Of a stretch of 64,000 bases of DNA, positions 55,721-64,000 are shown piece by piece. Below the pieces are notes generated by a model that had not been told where the DNA came from, made no database searches, and was given only the letters and a program-made list of their open reading frames with translations. Position 1 is the first letter of the stretch; each line of letters opens with the position of its first letter. Position numbers and translations under genes: made by a program. Where the stretch lies: contig NC_016791.1 of assembly GCF_000244875.1 (NCBI RefSeq), positions 62,001 through 126,000 of the forward strand, read 5' to 3'. Origin of the DNA: Clostridium sp. BNL1100 (GTDB lineage Bacteria; Bacillota; Clostridia; Acetivibrionales; DSM-1351).

Positions 55721-56260
55721 CTAGCTCTCCAAAAGTTCCTGTATTTTCGCTTCCATATTCTCAGGCTTATAAGTTGGAGAATATCTTCCCACAACGTTAC
55801 CATTACGGTCAATTAAGATCTTTGTAAAGTTCCATTTAATGTTTGAACCTACAATACTCTGGCCTAAATCTTTAAGAACTTTCATAAAGGAAGAAGTTTC
55901 CTGGTTCTCCTTATCAGCTGGGGTTGCCTTTTTCAAAAATGTATATAATGGGTCTGCATTACTTCCGTTAACATCAATCTTCGAAAAGGTTTTAAAAGAA
56001 ACTCCATATTTCAACTGACAAAACTCAACTATTTCTTCTTCAGTTCCGGGAGCCTGATTCAAAAACTGGTTGCAGGGAAAATCAAGAATTTCCAAGCCCT
56101 TGTCCTTATATGTTCTATACAGGTTCTCCAAAGCTTCATATTGAGGTGTAAATCCGCAGCCTGTTGCAGTATTAACAATAAGAAGAACCTTACCTCTATA
56201 GGAATCCATTGAAATTTCATTCTTTTGAGCATCTTTTACCTTAAAATCATAAATTGTCAT
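55721..56260 (-). CDS. Glutathione peroxidase family thiol peroxidase
   Basis: This 179-residue peroxidase is of the Cys (non-selenium) GPx type. The reactive Cys35 is in NTATGCGFTPQYE, a second conserved stretch is FPCNQFLNQAPG, and IKWNFTKILI holds the catalytic Trp. Bacterial members are usually thioredoxin-dependent. Its place beside ohrR suggests induction by organic peroxides. Confidence 0.94.
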   Translation of the reverse strand: MTIYDFKVKDAQKNEISMDSYRGKVLLIVNTATGCGFTPQYEALENLYRTYKDKGLEILDFPCNQFLNQAPGTEEEIVEFCQLKYGVSFKTFSKIDVNGSNADPLYTFLKKATPADKENQETSSFMKVLKDLGQSIVGSNIKWNFTKILIDRNGNVVGRYSPTYKPENMEAKIQELLES

Positions 56261-56287
56261 GTATATACCTCCTATTGAATAAAATTA

Positions 56288-56301
56288 AATTGTTTACAAT
56301 T
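56288..56301 (-). promoter_or_regulatory. Palindrome upstream of the GPx gene, candidate OhrR site
   Basis: AATTGTTTACAATT is a perfect 6-bp dyad, 28 bases upstream of the start codon. It contains the AATTGT/ACAATT words of OhrR boxes in the opposite order, so the assignment is tentative. Confidence 0.45.
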
Positions 56302-56425
56302 AGATTATATAAGATTAAATTTATAATGTCAATCTTAAATTTATTGTTATTGTTTACTGTTTACTATATACATATAACATGGTTTTTAGTGTAAAATAGC
56401 AATAACAATCTATATGGAGTAATCA

Positions 56426-57295
56426 ATGAAAAAATTTAAGAAGGTATATATAGAGATAACTAATGTATGTAATCTGAAATGCAGCTTTTGTCCTGATTCC
56501 GGAAGGCTGCCGGGATTTATGGATATAAAGGGGTTTACGCACATAATACGTCAAGTGAAACCATTTTGTGATTATGTATATTTACATATTATGGGAGAGC
56601 CATTATTAAACCCAAATCTGAAAAGTTTTCTGAAAATATGTTATGACAGCTTAATCAAAGTCAACATCACGACGAATGGAACCTTGTTAAACAGATGCGG
56701 TGAGTTGCTGCTGAATTCAAAGGCGTTACGGAAGGTAAGCATTTCACTTCACAGTTTTGAGGCCAATGAAGGAAATGGATTATTGGACAGCTATATAAAT
56801 AACACTGTCAGTTTTATAAAAAAGGCTGTTGAGAAGGGTATCATTTGCGAACTAAGGCTTTGGAATATGGACAATGGCCAATTAAAAGGTATTAACGACT
56901 TGAACGACGAGATTATAAAAAAGCTGGAAGAGTCCTTTCAGCCCGGTTTTGATTTATGGCTTGCTGTTAAGAACCAGGTGAATGTAAAACTACAGGACAG
57001 GCTATTTATAAGTAGGGCTGAAATCTTTGAATGGCCGGACGTAAGCAAAGATATTATGGATGAGAAAGTGTTCTGTTACGGGTTGAGAGACCAATTTGGA
57101 ATTCTAGTGGACGGGACGGTTGTTCCATGCTGTCTTGACAGCGATGGGAATATTCCCTTGGGTAATATTTTCTCAGAGTCTCTCAGTGATATTCTATATT
57201 CTGAAAGGGCCCGACGAATATATGAAGGGTTTTCAGGAAGAAAGGCCGTAGAAGAGCTTTGTAAAAAATGCGGATATGCAAAGCGTTATAAATGA
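56426..57295 (+). CDS. Radical SAM / SPASM domain protein
   Basis: This 289-residue protein has the cluster motif CNLKCSFC (Cys15, 19, 22) in a radical SAM barrel with IMGEPLLNP and ITTNGTLL. The C-terminal SPASM-like region reads VDGTVVPCCLDSDG, GNIF and CKKCGYAKRY, for an auxiliary cluster. No peptide substrate gene is visible nearby, so the substrate is unknown. Confidence 0.88.
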   Translation: MKKFKKVYIEITNVCNLKCSFCPDSGRLPGFMDIKGFTHIIRQVKPFCDYVYLHIMGEPLLNPNLKSFLKICYDSLIKVNITTNGTLLNRCGELLLNSKALRKVSISLHSFEANEGNGLLDSYINNTVSFIKKAVEKGIICELRLWNMDNGQLKGINDLNDEIIKKLEESFQPGFDLWLAVKNQVNVKLQDRLFISRAEIFEWPDVSKDIMDEKVFCYGLRDQFGILVDGTVVPCCLDSDGNIPLGNIFSESLSDILYSERARRIYEGFSGRKAVEELCKKCGYAKRYK

Positions 57296-57390
57296 TTAAT
57301 AAAGGGGTACAAATAAATTACAGCAATTGTACTGCCTAAATGGTATAATAACACATAAGATAAAACGAGTAACAAAGGAGAATCAGGCAG

Positions 57391-59322
57391 TTGAATATTT
57401 TATCCGCTGAAGGTATTTCAAAAAGCTATAGTGAAAAAATATTATTTAATGATATATCGTTGGGTATAGGCGAGGGAGATAAGATAGGGCTTATAGGCGT
57501 CAACGGAACAGGCAAAAGCACTCTTTTGAAGGTAATTGCAGGTATTGAGAGTGTTGATACCGGAAATATAATAAAGTCCAACAAAGTACGAGTAGGCTAT
57601 CTTGAACAAAGTCCCGCTTTTGAGCCGGGAACAACGGTGCTTCAACAGGTATTTAACGGACATTCCCCTGTTATGGTGCTGCTGAGGGAGTATGAAGATA
57701 TACTTTTAAAAAGCAGTCAGAATCCGGCAGATCAGAAACTTGAAAAAAGACTTCTGGATTTAATGCATCAAATGGATACAATGAACGCCTGGACGTTGGA
57801 AAGTGAAGCGAAAACCATACTTACAAGACTGGGAATCGATAGTTTTGAGGCGGATGTGGCAACTTTGTCGGGGGGACAGAGAAAGAGAATCGCAATGGCA
57901 GGAGCATTGATTAATCCCACTGAGCTGCTTATACTGGACGAGCCTACTAACCATATTGACAATGATACTGTTGACTGGCTTGAAAAGTACCTGAATACCA
58001 GAAAAGGTGCTCTTTTGATGGTTACACATGACAGGTACTTTCTGGACAGAGTTTCAAACAGGATAATAGAACTGGACAACGGGAAGCTTTACAGCTATCA
58101 GGCTAACTACAGCCGATTCCTCGAAATGAAAGCCGAACGTGAAGAGTTGGAACAGGCTTCTGAAAGAAAAAGGCAGAACCTTTACAGAAATGAATTGGAA
58201 TGGATAAGAAGAGGTGCACAGGCACGTTCTACCAAGCAAAAGGCCAGAATAGAAAGGTTTGAAAAGCTGAAGGAGGCAGATGTACCCAAGCAGGATGAAA
58301 ATATTGAAATTCAGGTGGGAGCTGCAAGACTTGGAAGAAAGATAATTGAACTGGAAAATATAAAAAAATCATATGGAGATAAGACGTTAATTAGCGATTT
58401 TAGTTATGTATTGCTAAGAGACGATAGAATAGGAATTATAGGGCCTAACGGAATCGGCAAGTCAACACTATTAAAAGTACTTTCAGGACAGATTGCACCT
58501 GATGCGGGAAAGGTTGAAATTGGAGAGACCGTAAAAACAGGATTTTTTACTCAGGAAAATACAGATATGGATCAAAACCTTAGGGTTATTGAATATATCA
58601 GAACAGTGGCAGAACATATAGAAACTGCAAACGGAAGCCTGAGTGCCTCGCAGATGCTGGAGAGGTTTCTTTTTCCGCCCAGTGTTCAGTGGACACCTAT
58701 CTCAAAGCTTTCAGGTGGCGAAAAAAGAAGACTTTATCTTTTGAGCATACTTATGGGTGCTCCAAACATATTGCTACTGGACGAACCTACAAATGATCTG
58801 GACATCCAGACACTAACAATTCTGGAAGCTTACTTGGACGAATTCCCTGGAGCGGTTATAACCGTGTCCCATGACAGATACTTTCTGGACAGAACAGCAA
58901 ACAGGATATTTTCCTTTGAAGGAAATGGAGAAATTACCAAATATGCCGGAAACTACTCGGATTATAGAGAGTATATAGCCGCACGGGAAAAACAGGATGA
59001 TACAGGAAAGACAGCTGACCCGGATAAAAAGAACGACAGTTCACAAAATAAGACAGAGTGGCAAAAGAATAAGGAAAAACCCCTCAAATTCACTTTTAAG
59101 GAACAAAAGGAATTTGATGAAATAGACGATGTTATAGCGGCTCTTGAGTCCGACATAGAAAAGGTAAAAAAGGATATAGACCAATCTGCAACAGATTTTA
59201 CAAAGCTTCAGGAGCTCCTTCAAAAACAACAGGAGCTTGAAAAGGAACTGGACTTTAAGCTGGAACGTTGGACATATCTTAATGAACTGGCTGAAAAGAT
59301 AGAAAACAGCAAGAAAAAATAA
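57391..59322 (+). CDS. ABC-F family ATP-binding protein (Uup-like)
   Basis: ABC-F proteins act on ribosomes rather than transport. This 643-residue protein has two ATPase domains: Walker A GVNGTGKST with signature LSGGQRKR, and GPNGIGKST with LSGGEKRR. Walker B motifs are LLILDEPTNH and LLLDEPTND. A basic linker separates them, and a C-terminal coiled coil (about 560-640) is of the Uup type. The start is TTG at 57391 after AAAGGAG. Confidence 0.93.
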   Translation: MNILSAEGISKSYSEKILFNDISLGIGEGDKIGLIGVNGTGKSTLLKVIAGIESVDTGNIIKSNKVRVGYLEQSPAFEPGTTVLQQVFNGHSPVMVLLREYEDILLKSSQNPADQKLEKRLLDLMHQMDTMNAWTLESEAKTILTRLGIDSFEADVATLSGGQRKRIAMAGALINPTELLILDEPTNHIDNDTVDWLEKYLNTRKGALLMVTHDRYFLDRVSNRIIELDNGKLYSYQANYSRFLEMKAEREELEQASERKRQNLYRNELEWIRRGAQARSTKQKARIERFEKLKEADVPKQDENIEIQVGAARLGRKIIELENIKKSYGDKTLISDFSYVLLRDDRIGIIGPNGIGKSTLLKVLSGQIAPDAGKVEIGETVKTGFFTQENTDMDQNLRVIEYIRTVAEHIETANGSLSASQMLERFLFPPSVQWTPISKLSGGEKRRLYLLSILMGAPNILLLDEPTNDLDIQTLTILEAYLDEFPGAVITVSHDRYFLDRTANRIFSFEGNGEITKYAGNYSDYREYIAAREKQDDTGKTADPDKKNDSSQNKTEWQKNKEKPLKFTFKEQKEFDEIDDVIAALESDIEKVKKDIDQSATDFTKLQELLQKQQELEKELDFKLERWTYLNELAEKIENSKKK

Positions 59323-59347
59323 AATGCGGCGTGAAAAGGAGAATGGC

Positions 59348-60661
59348 ATGGAGCAGTTATTTGAGGGCATGGAGTTGGACAAGTCCCTTGTGGAGGCATT
59401 AAAAAAGGAAACAATAACAGTACCTACCGATATACAGCAAAAAGCTATACCCGAGGAATTGAAGAATAGAGATGTAATTCTTCATTCTTCCACGGGAACG
59501 GGAAAAACACTGGCATATCTGCTGCCTCTTTTCATGAAACTCTCTGTTGATAAAAAGGAAATGCAGGCACTAATACTGGTGCCGACCCATGAACTGGCAA
59601 TACAAGTTGAAAGGCAGATAGAACTGCTTTCACAAAATTCTGAAATAAAGGCTACATCCACCCCTATTATCGGTGATGTAAATATTATGAGGCAGATAGA
59701 CAAACTCAAGCTTAAGCCCCATATAATAGTAGGAACGGCCGGAAGAATACTGGAATTGATTCAGAAAAAGAAGATTTCAGCACATACCATTAAAACAATT
59801 ATTATAGATGAAGCAGACCGCCTTCTTGACGACTACAATTTAGATACAATAAAGGCGGTAATCAAGACAACTCTCAAGGAGAGGCAGATAGTAATGTGTT
59901 CTGCAACTATCTCTAAAAAGACAGTTGAGCGTGCCATGCCTTTAATGAAGGAGCCTCTTGTTATAGAGAGTAAATCGGACATGGGTGTTCCGGAGGCTAT
60001 TGAACACCTGTATTTTGTCGCCGAGCAAAGAGAAAAAATTGATGTTTTAAGAAAGCTTGTTCGAATGATAAATCCCAAGAAAGCAATTGCATTTTTTGCT
60101 AACAGCGAGGATATTTTTGTTTCGGAAGAGAAGCTAAGATACCACAAGCTGAAAGCCGGGGGTATTCATGGTTCACATTTAAAATCCGACAGGAAGCAAA
60201 CCATGGACGATTTTAAAAATGGAAGGTTGCAGCTTCTTATAGCCTCTGATATTGCGGCAAGGGGTCTTGATATAGAGGATGTGACACATATTTTTAATGT
60301 TAATATCCCTGAAAGGTCAATGGACTATCTTCACAGAGCAGGCCGGACAGGTAGAAACGGGAAGCCGGGAGTGGCAATATCCATTGTGACCGAAAAAGAA
60401 ATAGAGTTGATGAGAAAGTTTGAAAAGGAACTCAAAATAAAGATAATTCCAAAATCCATGTATAATGGAAAGATTGTTGAATATAAAAAGGAAAGAAGTA
60501 AGAGGACTTCTGACAGGGCTAAATCCGGAAGCCCAGCAGGTACCGGAAAAAGTAAAGTCAGTAATTTTAAGCAAAGCCTGACCGTTGACAGAAAAAAGGC
60601 TTTTGGGGATAAGAAAAAGTCAGGTAATGGAACTAAAGTATTCCGTAGGCCAAAAAAGTAG
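59348..60661 (+). CDS. DEAD-box RNA helicase
   Basis: This 437-residue helicase has all core motifs: Q motif ITVPTDIQQKAIP, I STGTGKTLAYLL, II IIIDEADRLL, III SAT, V ASDIAARGLDIEDV and VI HRAGRTGRNG. A basic tail rich in Lys, Ser and Gly (from about 385) probably binds RNA. It belongs to the CshA/DeaD kind and may aid ribosome assembly or RNA decay. It follows the ABC-F gene by 25 bases; the ATG at 59348 has GGAG at proper spacing. Confidence 0.94.
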   Translation: MEQLFEGMELDKSLVEALKKETITVPTDIQQKAIPEELKNRDVILHSSTGTGKTLAYLLPLFMKLSVDKKEMQALILVPTHELAIQVERQIELLSQNSEIKATSTPIIGDVNIMRQIDKLKLKPHIIVGTAGRILELIQKKKISAHTIKTIIIDEADRLLDDYNLDTIKAVIKTTLKERQIVMCSATISKKTVERAMPLMKEPLVIESKSDMGVPEAIEHLYFVAEQREKIDVLRKLVRMINPKKAIAFFANSEDIFVSEEKLRYHKLKAGGIHGSHLKSDRKQTMDDFKNGRLQLLIASDIAARGLDIEDVTHIFNVNIPERSMDYLHRAGRTGRNGKPGVAISIVTEKEIELMRKFEKELKIKIIPKSMYNGKIVEYKKERSKRTSDRAKSGSPAGTGKSKVSNFKQSLTVDRKKAFGDKKKSGNGTKVFRRPKK

Positions 60662-60715
60662 AAAGCCTTGTCCTAAATGGTGCGGACTATCTAGGGTTGA
60701 AGGGAGTTGGGTAAT

Positions 60716-61618
60716 ATGGAAACAACGACGCTTCCCAAAGCGTGGGAAGGTGTGCTGGGATCGGCAAGCTTTATTCCGGTTACCAGTGTAAAAGCCATTG
60801 AACGATACCATGATGCTGAATGGTCAAAGGGACTAAGTGTACATGAAACCTTTGAAATGGTTTATATAAAATCAGGAAGCGGTGTTTTTGAGATTGGAGA
60901 ACAGAACGTCTCTGTAGGCTCAAATGATATTGTAATAATTAAGCCAAACCAGAGACATAAGCTAAATGTAAATTCCGAGGGCGGGTGTGACTTTATTGTT
61001 CTGTATTTCAAATTTATGGATCAAACGGAGCATACTCTTTCAGAGGTATCCCTTGGGGATTTTATAAACTTCGTCAGCGGCAGGGAATCAGGTTCTTTTA
61101 TTAAGCTAAAAGTAAGCCAGAAGAATGATATAATCGTTCTTTTAAACAGGATTCTCAAGGAACAGACAAATGACCAGTTGGGCAGCGATTTGCTTAATTA
61201 TCTCATGCTGATGGAGCTGTTTGTACTTATATCAAGGGCGTTAAAGGCAGAATGGGAAAACAGTATAAAGAACAAAAGCCCAAAGATAAAAGAACTTATG
61301 CAGTCTGCAATACAGTTTGTACACAATAATTTTGAGCGTGAGATATCAATAACGGATATTGCAAAATATGTTTTTCTTAGTCCCAGTTATTTCACAAGGG
61401 CCTTCAAAGAGAACACAGGACTAAGTCCCATGCAATATCTGTTAAACATAAGAATCAAACGGGCATGTGAACTGCTTCGGGAGACAGACCAGAAGGTTGG
61501 CGAAATAGCCCTTAGTGTAGGCTTTTCCAACCAGCAGAGATTTAATGATATGTTTAAGAAACAAACCAACATGACCCCAATGCAATATCGCAATTCGTCA
61601 AAAAACATTCATAATTGA
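60716..61618 (+). CDS. AraC family transcriptional regulator
   Basis: This 300-residue regulator has an N-terminal cupin domain (about 20-140; FEMVYIKSGSGVFEIGEQ, NDIVIIKPNQRHKL) that may bind a sugar or other ligand. Its C-terminal double helix-turn-helix has ITDIAKYVFLSPSYFTRAFK and VGEIALSVGFSNQQRFNDMF. The target is unknown. The ATG at 60716 follows GGGAG. Confidence 0.92.
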   Translation: METTTLPKAWEGVLGSASFIPVTSVKAIERYHDAEWSKGLSVHETFEMVYIKSGSGVFEIGEQNVSVGSNDIVIIKPNQRHKLNVNSEGGCDFIVLYFKFMDQTEHTLSEVSLGDFINFVSGRESGSFIKLKVSQKNDIIVLLNRILKEQTNDQLGSDLLNYLMLMELFVLISRALKAEWENSIKNKSPKIKELMQSAIQFVHNNFEREISITDIAKYVFLSPSYFTRAFKENTGLSPMQYLLNIRIKRACELLRETDQKVGEIALSVGFSNQQRFNDMFKKQTNMTPMQYRNSSKNIHN

Positions 61619-61640
61619 AGAAATAACGGTAAATAACAGG

Positions 61641-61710
61641 AAGAACACTTTTTAAGCTTATTATATAATTGCTTTAACATTAAAAGCTTGAAAAGAGTTC
61701 TTTTATTTTA
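61641..61710 (+). terminator. Hairpin between araC-type gene and leuC
   Basis: AAGAACACTTTTTAAGCTT (61641-61659) pairs with AAGCTTGAAAAGAGTTCTT (61684-61702) with a few mismatches, followed by TTATTTTA. It most likely ends the regulator transcript. A role as leucine attenuator is possible, but no T-box or leader peptide was seen. Confidence 0.65.
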
Positions 61711-61761
61711 CGAAAAAACATTTAAATTTATATATTCATGTGACAAAGGGGGATTTAAAAA

Positions 61762-63021
61762 ATGGGAATGACAATGACACAGAAGATTCTTGCAAACCAT
61801 GCAGGAGCAGATAAAGTAGTACCCGGGCAATTAATAAAGGCTAAACTTGATATGGTTCTGGGGAATGATATAACATCTCCCGTAGCTATCAAGGAGTTTG
61901 ATAAAATCGGTCTGGATAAAGTATTCGATAAGAATAAAATAGCTATAGTACCTGACCATTTTACTCCCAATAAGGATATTAAGTCCGCAGAACAGGTAAA
62001 GGTTTGCAGGGAGTTTTCAAAAAGAATGGAAATAGTAAACTTCTTTGAAGTCGGACAAATGGGAGTTGAACATGCACTATTGCCTGAAAAAGGACTTGTG
62101 GTACCGGGGGATGTGGTTATAGGAGCTGATTCTCACACATGTACTTACGGTGCACTTGGAGCATTCTCGACAGGAATAGGCAGTACCGATATGGCAGCGG
62201 GAATGGCAACAGGAGAGGCCTGGTTCAAGGTCCCCGAAGCAATTAAGTTCGTCCTAAAAGGTAAGCCCCAAAAGTGGGTTGGAGGAAAGGATGTTATCCT
62301 TCATATTATAGGAATGATCGGTGTTGACGGTGCTCTTTACAAATCAATGGAGTTCACAGGTGACGGAGTAAACGCTCTTTCAATGGACGACAGATTCTCA
62401 ATGGCAAACATGGCTATAGAGGCCGGTGCAAAAAACGGAATATTTGAGGTAGACGAAAAAACCGTTGAATACGTAAAGGAACATTCTATCAGATCATATA
62501 GCATATACAAGGCTGACGAGGATGCTGAATATTCAGAAGTTTATGAAATAGACCTTGCTGAAATAAAGCCAACAGTTGCATTTCCTCATCTTCCTGAAAA
62601 TGCACGTACCATTGACAAAGTGGGCGATATTAAAATCGACCAGGTTGTAATCGGCTCATGTACAAACGGACGTATAGAAGACATGAGAATAGCGGCAGAA
62701 GTTTTAAAAGGAAAAAAGGTCAGCGACAATGTAAGGTGTATTATAATTCCTGCTACTCAAAAGATATGGAAGCAAGCTATGAACGAAGGTCTGTTTGACA
62801 TATTTATAGATTCAGGAGCTGCTGTAAGCACACCTACCTGCGGCCCATGTCTTGGAGGCCATATGGGGATACTTGCAAAGGGAGAGAGAGCAGTTGCAAC
62901 TACAAACAGAAACTTTGTTGGACGTATGGGCCATCCCGAAAGCGAGGTTTATCTTGCAAGCCCGGCGGTAGCTGCGGCTTCTGCCATAGCAGGCAGGATA
63001 GCCGGACCTGATGAAATTTAA
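61762..63021 (+). CDS. leuC: 3-isopropylmalate dehydratase, large subunit
   Basis: LeuC isomerises 2- to 3-isopropylmalate in leucine synthesis. The 419-residue protein is of the archaeal/clostridial LeuC (HacA-like) type. The [4Fe-4S] ligands are in IGSCTNGR (near 297) and [11 protein letters not shown] (near 359-362), and [10 protein letters not shown] and [12 protein letters not shown] are substrate and cluster motifs. GGGGG precedes the ATG. Confidence 0.96.
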   Translation: MGMTMTQKILANHAGADKVVPGQLIKAKLDMVLGNDITSPVAIKEFDKIGLDKVFDKNKIAIVPDHFTPNKDIKSAEQVKVCREFSKRMEIVNFFEVGQMGVEHALLPEKGLVVPGDVVIGADSHTCTYGALGAFSTGIGSTDMAAGMATGEAWFKVPEAIKFVLKGKPQKWVGGKDVILHIIGMIGVDGALYKSMEFTGDGVNALSMDDRFSMANMAIEAGAKNGIFEVDEKTVEYVKEHSIRSYSIYKADEDAEYSEVYEIDLAEIKPTVAFPHLPENARTIDKVGDIKIDQVVIGSCTNGRIEDMRIAAEVLKGKKVSDNVRCIIIPATQKIWKQAMNEGLFDIFIDSGAAVSTPTCGPCLGGHMGILAKGERAVATTNRNFVGRMGHPESEVYLASPAVAAASAIAGRIAGPDEI

Positions 63022-63098
63022 ATATAGAGATTGACATAAACAAAAAAAGGCACGGATATTTGATTGTATTTTGTCCGCTGTCGGAAAAGGAGATAGAT

Positions 63099-63587
63099 AT
63101 GAATGTTAAGGGTAAGGTTATAAAGTACGGAAACAACGTTGATACAGACGTTATAATACCTGCACGATATTTGAACACATCAGATCCTGCTGAACTTGCC
63201 AGCCATTGTATGGAGGATCTTGATGATAAATTTACCCAGAGAGTCCAAAAGGGAGATGTAATGGTTGCAGGAAAGAATTTTGGCTGCGGTTCGTCAAGAG
63301 AACATGCACCCATTTCAATCAAGGCATCAGGAATATCCTGCGTCATAGCAGAAACTTTTGCAAGAATATTCTATAGAAATTCTATTAATATCGGACTCCC
63401 GATTTTAGAGTGTCCAGAAGCCGCAAAAGATATCAAAGATGACGATCAGGTAGAGATAGACTTTGACAAAGGGCTGATTAAAAACCTTACAACAGGCAAA
63501 ACATATCAGGGTCAGCCGTTCCCTGAATTTATGCAGGAGATTATTTCTTCCGACGGGCTGATACAGTATATTAAGAATTCGCTTTAA
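63099..63587 (+). CDS. leuD: 3-isopropylmalate dehydratase, small subunit
   Basis: LeuD is the swivel subunit that completes the LeuC active site. The 162-residue protein has [15 protein letters not shown], the conserved [14 protein letters not shown] and [13 protein letters not shown]. The ATG at 63099 follows AAAAGGAG; the longer frame from 63060 is not supported. It precedes leuB by 27 bases. Confidence 0.96.
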   Translation: MNVKGKVIKYGNNVDTDVIIPARYLNTSDPAELASHCMEDLDDKFTQRVQKGDVMVAGKNFGCGSSREHAPISIKASGISCVIAETFARIFYRNSINIGLPILECPEAAKDIKDDDQVEIDFDKGLIKNLTTGKTYQGQPFPEFMQEIISSDGLIQYIKNSL

Positions 63588-63614
63588 TAGTACTGCTGGA
63601 ATGGAGATGAAAAT

Positions 63615-64000
63615 ATGAATTATAAAATTACAGTGCTTCCGGGGGACGGAATAGGCCCGGATATAATAGCTGAAGCCTTAAAGGTTTTAGAACTGATAGG
63701 TGAAAAATATGGCCACAGCTTTTTATTTACAGAAGCTGATTTAGGCGGTATAGCTATAGACAGGCATGGAGAGCCTCTGCCTCAGGCTACGGTGGATACA
63801 TGTAAGGGTAGTGATGCAGTACTACTGGGAGCAGTAGGAGGCCCTAAATGGGATACTTTGCCCGGAAACAAGAGGCCTGAAGCGGGATTGTTGGGAATAA
63901 GGGCGGCTCTCGGGTTATATGCCAACCTGAGGCCGGCTGTTATATACGGGGCTTTAAAGGATGCATCACCTCTGAAATCAGAAATAATAAGCAACGGTAT
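63615..64000 (+). CDS. leuB: 3-isopropylmalate dehydrogenase (partial, 3' end outside window)
   Basis: LeuB oxidatively decarboxylates 3-isopropylmalate. Only the first 128 codons are in the window. [18 protein letters not shown], then [15 protein letters not shown] and GLYANLRPA are diagnostic of NAD-dependent IPMDH. The order leuC-leuD-leuB is the usual one. Confidence 0.95.
   Translation, partial: MNYKITVLPGDGIGPDIIAEALKVLELIGEKYGHSFLFTEADLGGIAIDRHGEPLPQATVDTCKGSDAVLLGAVGGPKWDTLPGNKRPEAGLLGIRAALGLYANLRPAVIYGALKDASPLKSEIISNG

Noticed and set aside
61619-61761. Leucine T-box or attenuator before leuC
   Set aside because: No T-box motif (AGGGTGGNACCGCG) and no Leu-rich leader peptide were seen; the hairpin fits a terminator of the upstream regulator gene.

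Overview
The window is a low-GC, gene-dense stretch of a Gram-positive, spore-former-type Firmicutes chromosome. The best guess is a mesophilic cellulosome-producing clostridium (Ruminiclostridium / cluster III, the C. cellulolyticum - C. papyrosolvens group). The evidence is a secreted protein with a type I dockerin whose two repeats carry A-L and A-I at the specificity positions (the C. thermocellum group usually has S-T), together with an S-box riboswitch, sigma-D flagellar promoters, the FliW/CsrA pair and clostridial flavodoxin and DUF3793 families. Species identity is an inference. No prophage, insertion sequence, CRISPR array, rRNA or tRNA was seen.

Layout. 1-4 kb: SbcD (5' truncated) and SbcC. 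4-9 kb, minus strand: GlgB, an orphan XylF-like lipoprotein, and a three-gene operon (DUF2325, flavodoxin, DUF3793) behind a textbook Fur box. 9-10.4 kb: rpsF-ssb-rpsR, with possible S6:S18 autoregulatory RNA elements. 10.4-15.5 kb: orphan response regulator, dockerin/beta-helix protein, DUF2461, DUF2007, PheA and a MazG-like protein. 15.5-25.5 kb: housekeeping block gdpP-rplI-dnaB-tilS-hpt-ftsH-thioesterase, then a SAM-I riboswitch and metK. 25.6-29.7 kb: small membrane protein, RecD2, ComF (apparently with a non-canonical start codon) and YvyF.

29.8-43 kb is a late flagellar cluster: flgM-flgN-flgK-flgK-flgL-DUF6470-fliW-csrA-hag-fliB-flaG-fliD-fliS and a second FlgN/FliT-like chaperone. 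Three sigma-D (FliA) type promoters precede flgM, hag and flaG. The hag leader carries a hairpin with GGA in its loop plus a GGAGGA Shine-Dalgarno, the expected CsrA target. The first of the two tandem FlgK proteins has an approximately 200-residue insertion resembling a von Willebrand factor A domain. 43-46.7 kb: a secreted seven-kelch protein, an alpha/beta hydrolase whose catalytic His seems replaced, and a PflX-type radical SAM protein.

46.8-55.2 kb is a Tad-type pilus locus. It opens with a Ser/Thr kinase fused to a ParA/MinD-like P-loop domain, followed by CpaB, TadZ-like, TadA, TadB and TadC proteins. Then come three tandem 50-55 residue pilin-like proteins and two TadE/pseudopilin-like proteins. 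It ends at a 20-bp inverted repeat inside the last codons of the final gene. 55.2-64 kb: OhrR and glutathione peroxidase with palindromic candidate operators, a SPASM radical SAM protein, an ABC-F ATPase, a DEAD-box helicase, an AraC regulator, and leuC-leuD-leuB (leuB cut by the window end).

Strongest candidates for something new: the kinase-ParA fusion heading a Tad locus with triplicated micro-pilins, the vWA-containing FlgK, the AUU/AUA-initiated ComF, and the Fur-controlled DUF2325/flavodoxin/DUF3793 operon.
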